Shown here: piece after piece, positions 1 through 5,704 of the stretch
Layout: the number at the start of each line of letters is the position of its first letter
Position numbering within the stretch: position 1 is the first letter of the stretch
DNA from: Planctomycetota bacterium
Lineage (GTDB): Bacteria > Planctomycetota > Brocadiia > JAJRTI01
Direction of reading: 5' to 3'
Length of the DNA: 7,962 nt
Assembly (NCBI GenBank): GCA_024278415.1
Contig: JAJRTI010000880.1
Coordinates: forward strand, 1 to 7,962
Made by a program: the position numbers and the translations under genes
Notes under the pieces: model-generated
Databases searched by the model: none
What the model saw: the letters and a program-made list of their open reading frames with translations, nothing else
Told to the model about the DNA's origin: nothing

Positions 1-1
1 C

Positions 2-1765
2 GCCCGCCTCGGCCAGCCCTACCCTCCTCGACGCCTCGATGAGTGCGAGCGGTGGATGAACAAGCTCGCGGACGGGGAGGGCAACTTTATCCGCCTGCGC
101 ATGGACTCGTGGTGGCTGGCCATCGAGATGTCGCCCGACGAGGCCTCCGGGTACATGGGCCTGGGCTACTACCACCAGCCCACGTCGTGGATCATCGACC
201 AGATCTACGCACTCGCGGCCAAGCGCGGGCTCTACGTGATGCACTGCATGGACAACGCCAACGCCAACGTGAACCTCCGCCCCCGGTCGCGCACCAACAA
301 GCGCACCGCCTGGCGCGTGGCCTACGACGTGTATCTCAAGGAGAACGGCGGCGTGTGCGACAACCACGTCGACACGTGGTCCAACCCCGAAGCGCGGCGC
401 CAGTGGCGCAACAAACTCCGCTACGTCATCGCGCGTTGGGGCTGGCAGCCGAACGTGATGTGCTGGGAGTTCCACAACGAGACCGCGATCCGGCCCGACA
501 TGATCGACGCCGCGGTCAAGTGGCACCGCGAGATGGGCCGCTACCTGCGCGGCATCGACCCCTACGACCGGCCCATCACCACCAGCCTCATGGGCGACCA
601 CAAGCTCGCACATCGCATCTGGGCGTTGCCCGAAATCGACATCATCCAGTACCACTTCTACAGCGGCGACGAGATGGCGACGCGCATCATGTCGCTCACC
701 CAGGAAGGCCTCGACGCCCATGGCAAGCCCTTCTTCCTCGGCGAGTACGGCGTCAAGCCGCAGTTCAGCCCGGGCAACGCGGACTACGACAAGATCGGCG
801 TCCACATGCACAACGGCATGTGGGGTGCGCTGTTCGCGCAGGGGTGCGGAGCCGGCGCCATGTGGTACATCAGCAACTACGTCGAGCCGTTCGATCTCTG
901 GCATCACTACCGCGGGCTCAAACAATTCGCGGATCGTGTGCCGTGGAACACACCGGACCTGAAACCGTTCGAGGTCGCGCCACCCGCGTTCGCGCAGCCG
1001 CCCTCGACGCTCCACTTCCGCGACGTGAGCATCCCTACGAGCAAGAAATACGCGTTCGCCCCCGCGCCGCAGCAAGACTTCACGATCCACTCCAACGGCC
1101 GCGTCACGCCCGCCGACGTGCTGCCGCCGAACTTGAACATGGCCCCCGCGCGCAAGACCGCGCCCACGTTCCACCTCACCCTCGACCGGCCGGCGAAGTT
1201 CGTCGTCCTGGTCGAAACGTCCGTGGGCGACGAAACGAACCGGCTGCTCGTGTATCTCGACGGCAAGAAGGCTATCGACGCGCCCTTCCCCGCGGGCAAG
1301 GAGTATAGCGCCAAGTCCGAACACATCGAGAAGTATGCCAACTGGCGCACACCTTACAACAAGAAGGTCGAGATCGACGTGCCGGCCGGCAAACACACGA
1401 TCCGGTGCGAAGCCGTGGGCAAGGACCGGCTCGAAGTGCGCTACGCTCTCAAGGGAGGCATCGCGATCGAGCGGCAGCAGCCCCTGCGCGCGTACGGCTT
1501 CCGCACGAGCGACGCGGCATACCTTTGGTTCCAAAATTCCACCGCGACTTGGTGGACGGCATGGGAGAGGCGCGAGCCTGTGCCACTCGCCGGCATGGCG
1601 ACGACGATCAAGGGCCTGCCCGACGGTGCGTACCGGATCGAGTGGTACGACACGTGGAAAGGGCGGATCATCAAATCTGAGAACGCGGCCTGCCGCGGCG
1701 GAGCGCTTGCGTTGCACATCCCCGACGTGCTGCGCGACATCGCGTGCATCGTGGAGCCGCAGTAG
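2..1765 (+). CDS. GH5/clan-A-like glycoside hydrolase with C-terminal beta-rich modules (5' end outside window)
   Basis: The frame is open to the left window edge, so the internal ATG at 56 is not a credible start and the N-terminus (signal peptide, first barrel strand) is missing. The visible part reads as a retaining TIM-barrel hydrolase. A GNFIRLRM strand (about 83-106) is followed by WEFHNE, whose Glu at 479-481 fits the acid/base of the GH clan-A 'NE' motif. A YHFY strand near 650 resembles the HxY motif. FFLGEYG carries the likely nucleophile Glu at 743-745, and a GAMWY strand near 856-870 fits the barrel-8 tryptophan. After the barrel, about 1150-1460 is a beta-sandwich-like segment (PAGKHTIRCEA) that could bind carbohydrate. 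About 1490-1762 is a second module (YRIEWYDTWKG, then a proline/aspartate ending) resembling C-terminal domains of environmental cellulase-like proteins. The substrate cannot be read; a secreted plant- or algal-polysaccharide enzyme is inferred. The TAG stop lies inside a 12-bp direct repeat bordering the downstream element. Confidence 0.8.
   Translation, partial: ARLGQPYPPRRLDECERWMNKLADGEGNFIRLRMDSWWLAIEMSPDEASGYMGLGYYHQPTSWIIDQIYALAAKRGLYVMHCMDNANANVNLRPRSRTNKRTAWRVAYDVYLKENGGVCDNHVDTWSNPEARRQWRNKLRYVIARWGWQPNVMCWEFHNETAIRPDMIDAAVKWHREMGRYLRGIDPYDRPITTSLMGDHKLAHRIWALPEIDIIQYHFYSGDEMATRIMSLTQEGLDAHGKPFFLGEYGVKPQFSPGNADYDKIGVHMHNGMWGALFAQGCGAGAMWYISNYVEPFDLWHHYRGLKQFADRVPWNTPDLKPFEVAPPAFAQPPSTLHFRDVSIPTSKKYAFAPAPQQDFTIHSNGRVTPADVLPPNLNMAPARKTAPTFHLTLDRPAKFVVLVETSVGDETNRLLVYLDGKKAIDAPFPAGKEYSAKSEHIEKYANWRTPYNKKVEIDVPAGKHTIRCEAVGKDRLEVRYALKGGIAIERQQPLRAYGFRTSDAAYLWFQNSTATWWTAWERREPVPLAGMATTIKGLPDGAYRIEWYDTWKGRIIKSENAACRGGALALHIPDVLRDIACIVEPQ
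1754..1765. repeat. left copy of 12-bp direct repeat (putative target-site duplication)
   Basis: GAGCCGCAGTAG is the last three sense codons and the stop of the glycoside hydrolase gene. The identical 12 bases recur at 1901-1912, exactly at the other end of the inverted-repeat element. This is the arrangement expected of a duplicated insertion target. Confidence 0.7.
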
Positions 1766-1900
1766 TGTCCGTCGCGAAATGCCGCGCGACGAGCGCTTGT
1801 AGCGCGCTCGTAAGAGCGTCTCTCCCCGGTAATGCGGGAAACCACAGAACGGAACGCACTGACGTGCGTGCTACCAGCGGGCTCCGTGCATTTCGCGACA
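1766..1900. mobile_element. MITE/REP-like non-autonomous element, about 135 bp
   Basis: The element sits between two identical 12-bp direct repeats. Its ends are inverted copies of each other: the left end starts TGTCC then GTCGCGAAATGC (1771-1782), and the right end is GCATTTCGCGAC (1888-1899) then A. The 12-bp core is a perfect inverted match, and the left end carries about four extra bases. Further in, a 21-base stretch at 1799-1819 (GTAGC...GAGCGT) and the complement of 1853-1873 (GTAGC...GTGCGT) match at 17 of 21 positions. Two of the differences are paired changes that keep a hairpin in each arm (CGCTC-GTAA-GAGCG and CGCAC-GTCA-GTGCG). A small central hairpin, CCCG-GTAATG-CGGG, lies around 1826-1839. 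No ORF of note is inside. By structure it is a non-autonomous element moved by a transposase in trans. A direct repeat of 12 bp fits families with long target duplications, such as IS4-like, but does not assign one. No second copy is seen in this window. Confidence 0.6.
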
Positions 1901-1912
1901 GAGCCGCAGTAG
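1901..1912. repeat. right copy of 12-bp direct repeat (putative target-site duplication)
   Basis: This is an exact copy of the 12 bases ending the hydrolase gene. The sequence continuing from here (GTGTTGTTGG) would be the original 3' flank of the gene before insertion. Confidence 0.7.
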
Positions 1913-1961
1913 GTGTTGTTGGTCGTCAGCGGCCCCGCGGCGCATGGGGAAAGCCCTGACC

Positions 1962-1989
1962 TTGACAGCGGCGAGTAGACCTGTAAAAT
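1962..1989 (+). promoter_or_regulatory. sigma70-type promoter for tRNA-Cys
   Basis: TTGACA (1962-1967), a 16-base spacer and TAAAAT (1984-1989) give a near-consensus housekeeping promoter. Transcription would begin near 1996, leaving about 70 bases of leader before the mature tRNA, to be removed by processing. That leader contains the perfect palindrome GCAAGCTTGC at 2011-2020. Confidence 0.6.
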
Positions 1990-2065
1990 AGCTGTCTTCG
2001 CATGGTCATGGCAAGCTTGCGGCACACGGCCTGGGCAAGCGCGCTGTTGACAAGAATACGGCACT

Positions 2066-2139
2066 GGCGGCGTAGCCAAGTGGACTAAGGCGACGGATTG
2101 CAAATCCGTTATTCATGGGTTCGAATCCCATCGCCGCCT
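2066..2139 (+). tRNA. tRNA-Cys (anticodon GCA)
   Basis: A full cloverleaf can be drawn. The acceptor stem is GGCGGCG (2066-2072) with CGCCGCC (2132-2138). The D stem is GCC/GGC (2075-2077, 2089-2091). The anticodon stem is ACGGA/TCCGT around the loop TTGCAAA, with GCA at 2100-2102. There is a five-base variable loop, and the T arm ATGGG-TTCGAAT-CCCAT spans 2115-2131. The discriminator base is T, the usual identity base for cysteine tRNA. CCA is not encoded (TCA follows), so the 3' end would be added by the CCA-adding enzyme. Confidence 0.95.
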
Positions 2140-2146
2140 CACCGAG

Positions 2147-2189
2147 CCAAAGCCCCGGCCGGCTTGAGAGAAGCCAGTCGGGGCTTTGG
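2147..2189 (+). terminator. strong hairpin after tRNA-Cys, possible terminator
   Basis: Two 19-base arms (2147-2165 and 2171-2189) pair with only two mismatched positions around a GAGAG loop, starting eight bases after the tRNA. The run CCAAAGCCCC pairs fully with GGGGCTTTGG. No T-tract follows (GCGTTCTGG), so it is not a textbook intrinsic terminator. It may still stop transcription or protect and define the precursor's 3' end before processing. Confidence 0.5.
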
Positions 2190-2212
2190 GCGTTCTGGCG
2201 GACATGGCCTGC

Positions 2213-2241
2213 TTGACGCCGCGCGGGGGCGGAGCTACCAT
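2213..2241 (+). promoter_or_regulatory. sigma70-like promoter for tRNA-Leu
   Basis: TTGACG (2213-2218), a 17-base spacer and TACCAT (2236-2241) form a good -35/-10 pair. The predicted start is near 2248, about 16 bases before the tRNA. With the hairpin upstream, this suggests the two tRNAs are separate transcription units. Confidence 0.5.
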
Positions 2242-2263
2242 CACGCTCGGCCTCGCGCCACCT

Positions 2264-2348
2264 GGGCGAGTGGTGGAATTGGCATACACGTCGGACTTAA
2301 AATCCGCCGGAGCTTAGCTCCATGCGGGTTCGAATCCCGCCTCGCCTA
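2264..2348 (+). tRNA. tRNA-Leu (anticodon UAA)
   Basis: This is a class II tRNA of 85 bases. The acceptor GGGCGAG (2264-2270) pairs with CTCGCCT (2341-2347), opening with a G-U pair. The GTGGTGGAATTGG D-region is typical of leucine tRNAs. The anticodon loop CTTAAAA has TAA at 2298-2300 and reads UUA codons. The long variable arm (around CGGAGCTTAGCTCC) and the T arm GCGGG-TTCGAAT-CCCGC follow. The discriminator is A, as expected for leucine. Position 27-43 of the anticodon stem is a T/C mismatch. CCA is not encoded, and a TTTTT run (2349-2353) directly follows and may end the transcript. Confidence 0.95.
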
Positions 2349-2420
2349 TTTTTAGCGCCTCCACCCTCAGAAACGGTCACGAAAAACAAGAAGTTGCGCG
2401 GCGTGCGTACACTCTCGGCC

Positions 2421-2470
2421 GCGTATTGCGTATTGCGCATCTCGGATCGCGGTCCGAATACGCAATACGC
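2421..2470. repeat. palindrome built from GCGTATT heptamers between convergent units
   Basis: The 14 bases GCGTATTGCGTATT (2421-2434) are perfectly inverted at 2457-2470. Each arm is two tandem copies of the heptamer GCGTATT. The inner segment adds a short stem, CGGA-TCGCGG-TCCG (2443-2456), with a one-sided bulge. A further partial heptamer copy (CAATACG) follows just to the right. The hairpin lies between tRNA-Leu on the + strand and the stop codon at 2499 of the minus-strand gene, where a two-way terminator would be expected. There is no T-tract on either side, so a dispersed repeat is equally likely. Confidence 0.65.
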
Positions 2471-2498
2471 ACGCGGCAATACGAAACAGCGAGGGGCC

Positions 2499-3629
2499 CT
2501 ACTTCTTCTTGCCCTTTTTGTCCTTTTCTTTGACGTACGTGGCCCCCCGCTCCTCCGCGATCTCCTCTAGCTTCTTGTCCACGGCTTCCTCCACCTTCCG
2601 CTGGGCTTTCTCCAAGTTGGACTCCGCTCGGCTCAGTGCGCGATCGAGCTTCTCCACCGACGCGGTCACCCCTTCCTTGTCCAACTTGAGCGCCTTCTTG
2701 AGCATGGCGCTCAGCTTGACCGCGCGGCGCAGATCGCCAGCCACGTCGTCCTTCTTCTTGCGCTGGCTGCGGCGCTTGCGCTTGCTGAGTTTGGCGACAG
2801 CCTTCTCCGCCAACGCCTTGGCCAACAGCGTCTTCTCACCGTCATAGACGTATTTCAGATACATCCCAGCGCCTCCGCACTCTCCACACTGCACGGCCCC
2901 GATCCCCTTGCACTTCCTGCACATCTTCAACACTTTCTTGCGCTCGGTGGCGACGGTGCCGGCCTGGTATGCGGAGATCGTGCGTTTCACATACTTGGAA
3001 ATCTTGTACCCCTTGCCTAGGCACTCTGGGCATCGGTAGAACCCGCCCTCGCCACACCGGGGGCACGTGCTCTTCATGCGATGGGCCACAAGGCACTTGA
3101 ACACTTCCTCGTCCAGGGCCTCCGTCAGCTCCTCTTGGTGCTGCTCCATCGTGTCGTGCCCCGGTTTGCCCACGAATGCGATGACCGCATTGATGAAGTC
3201 GTTGTGCCGATTGGCCTCGTGGGCCTCCTTGATGGCGCGGATGCCCGATGCGGTCTTCGCCTCGCGGCGGCCCAGAATCCGGCCGCTCAGTCTCTTGATC
3301 TGCGCGTCTTCGGGTGCGGCTTTGGCGGCCTTTGCGATCCATTCGGCCGCTTCAGCATCTTTCTGCTGGCCAAACGCGATTTCGGCCAACTGGTAGAAGC
3401 TCTTGGCGCGGAGGCTCGATCCGAGCGCACTGGCCTTCATGAAGGCCTGGTTAGCGTAGGGCCACATCATCTTGGACTTGCACCACAGGCCCAATTGGTA
3501 CCAGTCCTCGGCGCTGAGCCGATTGATCTTGCGCAGGTGCGCGTTGTAGTCCGCGAGCGAGCCCTGTGCGAGCACGGGTACGGGCAACAGCATCGCCAGA
3601 ATCAGGACAAGGGCGCGCGGGGTCTGCAT
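2499..3629 (-). CDS. exported TPR-like protein with four DnaJ-type CxxCxGxG zinc motifs, no J domain
   Basis: The protein is 376 residues. The start at 3629 is chosen because it gives a clean signal peptide (hydrophobic run to about residue 20, VLA-Q cleavage site near 21-22) and has GGAGG seven bases upstream. The frame stays open to 3896, but that extension is arginine/serine-rich and overlaps the upstream gene. Residues about 40-115 look like TPR-type helices (EDWYQLGLWC, AEAAEWIAKAAKAAPED). Four cysteine motifs follow: CPRCGEGG (189-196), CPECLGKG (200-207), CRKCKGIG (237-244) and CGECGGAG (248-255). This is the motif set of the DnaJ zinc-finger domain, which holds two zinc ions by pairing motifs 1 with 4 and 2 with 3. 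The loop between motifs 2 and 3 is longer than in DnaJ. No HPD-bearing J domain or DnaJ substrate-binding domain is present. The C-terminus (about 320-376) is charged, probably coiled-coil, and ends in a lysine-rich tail. It follows the HD-GYP gene by 34 bp and is probably in its operon. The function is not known; a periplasmic zinc-structured scaffold or chaperone-like role is a guess. Confidence 0.8.
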   Translation of the reverse strand: MQTPRALVLILAMLLPVPVLAQGSLADYNAHLRKINRLSAEDWYQLGLWCKSKMMWPYANQAFMKASALGSSLRAKSFYQLAEIAFGQQKDAEAAEWIAKAAKAAPEDAQIKRLSGRILGRREAKTASGIRAIKEAHEANRHNDFINAVIAFVGKPGHDTMEQHQEELTEALDEEVFKCLVAHRMKSTCPRCGEGGFYRCPECLGKGYKISKYVKRTISAYQAGTVATERKKVLKMCRKCKGIGAVQCGECGGAGMYLKYVYDGEKTLLAKALAEKAVAKLSKRKRRSQRKKKDDVAGDLRRAVKLSAMLKKALKLDKEGVTASVEKLDRALSRAESNLEKAQRKVEEAVDKKLEEIAEERGATYVKEKDKKGKKK

Positions 3630-3636
3630 AGTCGAG

Positions 3637-3641
3637 CCTCC
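3637..3641 (-). promoter_or_regulatory. Shine-Dalgarno site deciding the start of the zinc-motif gene
   Basis: On the minus strand GGAGG lies seven bases before the ATG at 3629. It selects the signal-peptide start over the longer open frame. It sits in the 34-bp gap after the upstream stop, supporting separate ribosome loading on a shared mRNA. Confidence 0.75.
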
Positions 3642-3663
3642 GGGGACAGATTGCTCGGACCGT

Positions 3664-5316
3664 TCACGGTTGTTGGAGTATGGGTGGCGTGTCGGCCTTG
3701 GCAGAGGGGGTCTCGCCATCGGGCGCTCGCGGCGGCACGCCTCTAATGCTAAACGCGGCGCCCTCAGGGCCCACATCCGCGTCGATCGCCTGTCCAACGT
3801 AGATGAGGTCCGGGATGCGCAACTGGCCCGAGCGATACAACTCGACGAAGACCTCCGTGACGGCCGGGTCGAACTGCGTGCCGGCGTGTCTCTCAAACTC
3901 AGCGACCATCTGGTCGGGATCGAGGACGCGCCGGTAGGGACGGTTCGACGTCATCGCGTCGTACGCGTCCGCCACTGCGAGGATACGCGCTTCCATGGGG
4001 ATGGCCTCGCCCGCAAGCCCCTCGGGGTAGCCGCTCCCATCGAACTTCTCATGGTGGTGGCGCACAATCCTGACGACCACGTCGGTGTCCGCGATGTTCT
4101 GGATAATGTTCGCGCCGATCTCGGGATGCTGGCGGATGATGGCGAACTCCTCATCGGTGAGCTTGCCCGGCTTGTTGAGGACCTGCTCCGGCACGCCAAT
4201 CTTGCCCACGTCGTGAAGCAAGCCCGCGAGCTGCACGTCCGCCATGCCCTCGCCCAAGAACCCCATCTCCTCGCCAATCTGCATCGCGTACGCCGTCACG
4301 CGCTCGGAATGGCCCACCGTGTACACGTCCTTGGCCTCGATCGTGGCCACGAGCGTGCGCACAATCTCGTAGAGCCGCGCTTGGACACGCTCGATGAGCA
4401 TGGCGCGCTCGATGGCGATGGCGGCTTGCTTGCCCACGGCCGCGAGCAGCTCCAAGTCCTGGCGAGAGAACACGTCCGTCGAGGTCGTCGTATCCACGTA
4501 GATCACGCCCATGATGCGGTCGTGCGTCTCCAGCGGCACGCACATGGCCGCACGGATACGCTGCATCATGATGCTCTCGCCGTCGCGGACCCGATCGTCG
4601 GACGTGGCGTCCGGCGTGAAGAACGAGAAGCCGGCGTTGTAGCACTCCTCGACGATGGTCCGGCTGAAGCCCAGTTCGCCCTGGGCCTCGGCCTCGTCGG
4701 CCCCGATCGACACGACCGGCCGCAGCCGGTCCGTGCCCACTTCCGCGAGGATGAGGAACCCGCGCTCCGCGTGGCTCACATCGATCACCGAGTCCATTAG
4801 ACGCCTGAACAGGCTGTCCATGTCCGACTCGGAGTTGATCAGGTTGCCGACCTTGTAAATGGTGGCCAGCGCCTCTTGGATGCGCCGGTAGTTCTCGATG
4901 TTCTCCAGGCGCGTCGAAAGCGCCATGAGGTCGGTCTTGTCGAGATCGAAGCGCTCCTTGATCGGGCCGCCCCCCGGCTCGGGCACGTTGGCCAAGAGAT
5001 TTGCGGACTTCCGGCGCCTCTCGGGCTCGACGCGGAATTCGAACTCCACCCCCCCCAGGCGAATTGTGTCACCTGGCGACAGGTGCGCCCGGGAAATCCG
5101 AGTCCCGTTCACCCAGCTCCCGTTGCGGCTGTCGCAGTCCTCAATGAAAAACGACCCATCGGCCCTCCCGAGCACGCAGTGGCGCCGCGACAGGCCATGC
5201 TCCATGACCTGGATGTCGGCCTCATCCCCTCGCCCGATAACGACAAACTGCCCCTCATCGAGCGAGAACGACTGGGTCTCGACTCGTCCTTTGACGGCAA
5301 CAAACGATGCTTTCAC
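3664..5316 (-). CDS. FHA-GAF-HD-GYP signalling phosphodiesterase
   Basis: This is a 550-residue cytoplasmic regulator without membrane segments. An FHA domain occupies about residues 5-100, with IGRGDEADIQV (27-37), SRRH (43-46) and DSRNGSWVNG (62-71), the usual phosphothreonine-binding loop residues. A linker with a probable coiled coil (about 125-155) leads to a GAF domain (about 155-310; RAAMCVPL, GVIYVDTT). An HD-GYP domain follows (about 320-500): GHSERV with His336, LLHDVGKIG with the HD pair at 368-369, and HHEKFDGSGYPEGL with GYP at 429-431. The metal ligands and GYP signature look intact, so hydrolysis of cyclic di-GMP (to pGpG or GMP) is the likely activity, gated by a phosphoprotein partner and a GAF ligand. 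The C-terminal 40 residues are proline-rich and probably disordered. Start choice: the open frame reaches a GTG at 5406, but the consensus promoter would start transcription at about that base. The GTG at 5316, with GGAG eleven bases upstream, gives a normal FHA N-terminus and an arginine-rich false extension is dropped. Confidence 0.88.
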   Translation of the reverse strand: MKASFVAVKGRVETQSFSLDEGQFVVIGRGDEADIQVMEHGLSRRHCVLGRADGSFFIEDCDSRNGSWVNGTRISRAHLSPGDTIRLGGVEFEFRVEPERRRKSANLLANVPEPGGGPIKERFDLDKTDLMALSTRLENIENYRRIQEALATIYKVGNLINSESDMDSLFRRLMDSVIDVSHAERGFLILAEVGTDRLRPVVSIGADEAEAQGELGFSRTIVEECYNAGFSFFTPDATSDDRVRDGESIMMQRIRAAMCVPLETHDRIMGVIYVDTTTSTDVFSRQDLELLAAVGKQAAIAIERAMLIERVQARLYEIVRTLVATIEAKDVYTVGHSERVTAYAMQIGEEMGFLGEGMADVQLAGLLHDVGKIGVPEQVLNKPGKLTDEEFAIIRQHPEIGANIIQNIADTDVVVRIVRHHHEKFDGSGYPEGLAGEAIPMEARILAVADAYDAMTSNRPYRRVLDPDQMVAEFERHAGTQFDPAVTEVFVELYRSGQLRIPDLIYVGQAIDADVGPEGAAFSIRGVPPRAPDGETPSAKADTPPILQQP

Positions 5317-5411
5317 TGTGTCGTAAACTCCGTGTCGTGCCTGTCTCCAGCGCGCCCTAGCCTGGCGCCGGCCTGCAGCCAGCACACAAGCTATGGCAAA
5401 ACGCACCCAGG

Positions 5412-5441
5412 ATTATACGGCGTGTGCGAGCCACTTGTCAA
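5412..5441 (-). promoter_or_regulatory. full-consensus sigma70 promoter of the HD-GYP/zinc-motif operon
   Basis: Read on the minus strand, TTGACA (5436-5441), an 18-base spacer and TATAAT (5412-5417) match both consensus hexamers exactly. Transcription would start near 5405, giving about 90 bases of leader before the GTG at 5316. Exact consensus suggests strong, largely constitutive expression. No operator-like repeat is seen around it. Confidence 0.7.
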
Positions 5442-5663
5442 ACTAACGCCGGCTTCGCCCGCAACCCTGACGCGGGAGGCCTTCGCCTTGCGGCGCTGCC
5501 CTGCGATTGTCTCGGCATCGGAATGCCAAGGCTTTTCGCTCCAGCTTCGTGTCGCGACTCCTGATGGATAAGGCGCCGACGCCCGCCTCGCCACACGGAC
5601 CGCGCAAGACGCCTGCGTCTGCGGCGCAGGGGCATATGCCTGGCGCGATCAAATTGCCGCCAA
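5442..5663. other. intergenic region between divergent genes, no gene seen
   Basis: I find no credible gene here. The short open frames have no ribosome site or recognisable protein. Small structures are a perfect palindrome GGCATATGCC at 5631-5640 and a weak hairpin AGAC-GCCTGC-GTCT at about 5607-5620. Either could be a regulator site, but nothing ties them to one. Confidence 0.4.
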
Positions 5664-5692
5664 TTGACAACTCCGGACCGAACTGATAGCGT
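5664..5692 (+). promoter_or_regulatory. putative promoter for the GT-C gene, giving a nearly leaderless mRNA
   Basis: TTGACA (5664-5669), a 17-base spacer and TAGCGT (5687-5692) form a promoter with a perfect -35 and a weak -10. The predicted start, near 5699, is only about six bases before the ATG at 5705. That ATG has no Shine-Dalgarno sequence, which fits leaderless or short-leader translation. Confidence 0.4.
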
Positions 5693-5704
5693 CCGGCCGA
5701 TCCA

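Noticed and set aside
43..1308. A 421-codon open frame overlapping the glycoside hydrolase
   Set aside because: It is arginine/histidine/proline-rich with no recognisable domain and is the expected by-product of GC-rich third positions in the real frame.
2047..2052. A TTGACA hexamer just upstream of tRNA-Cys
   Set aside because: The matching -10 would fall inside the tRNA and no TATAAT-like hexamer is there; the pair at 1962-1989 is better.
1766..2103. CRISPR-like repeats near the tRNAs
   Set aside because: The repeats here are one direct pair and inverted arms, with no regular repeat-spacer spacing.
2066..2348. tRNA genes as attachment sites of an integrated element
   Set aside because: No integrase gene and no repeat of a tRNA 3' end is visible in the window.
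2098..2355. An 85-codon frame across the two tRNAs
   Set aside because: It is made almost entirely of tRNA and hairpin sequence.
3630..3896. The 89-codon N-terminal extension of the zinc-motif protein
   Set aside because: It overlaps the coding end of the HD-GYP gene, is Arg/Ser-rich, and would bury the signal peptide; a good ribosome site lies just before the internal ATG.
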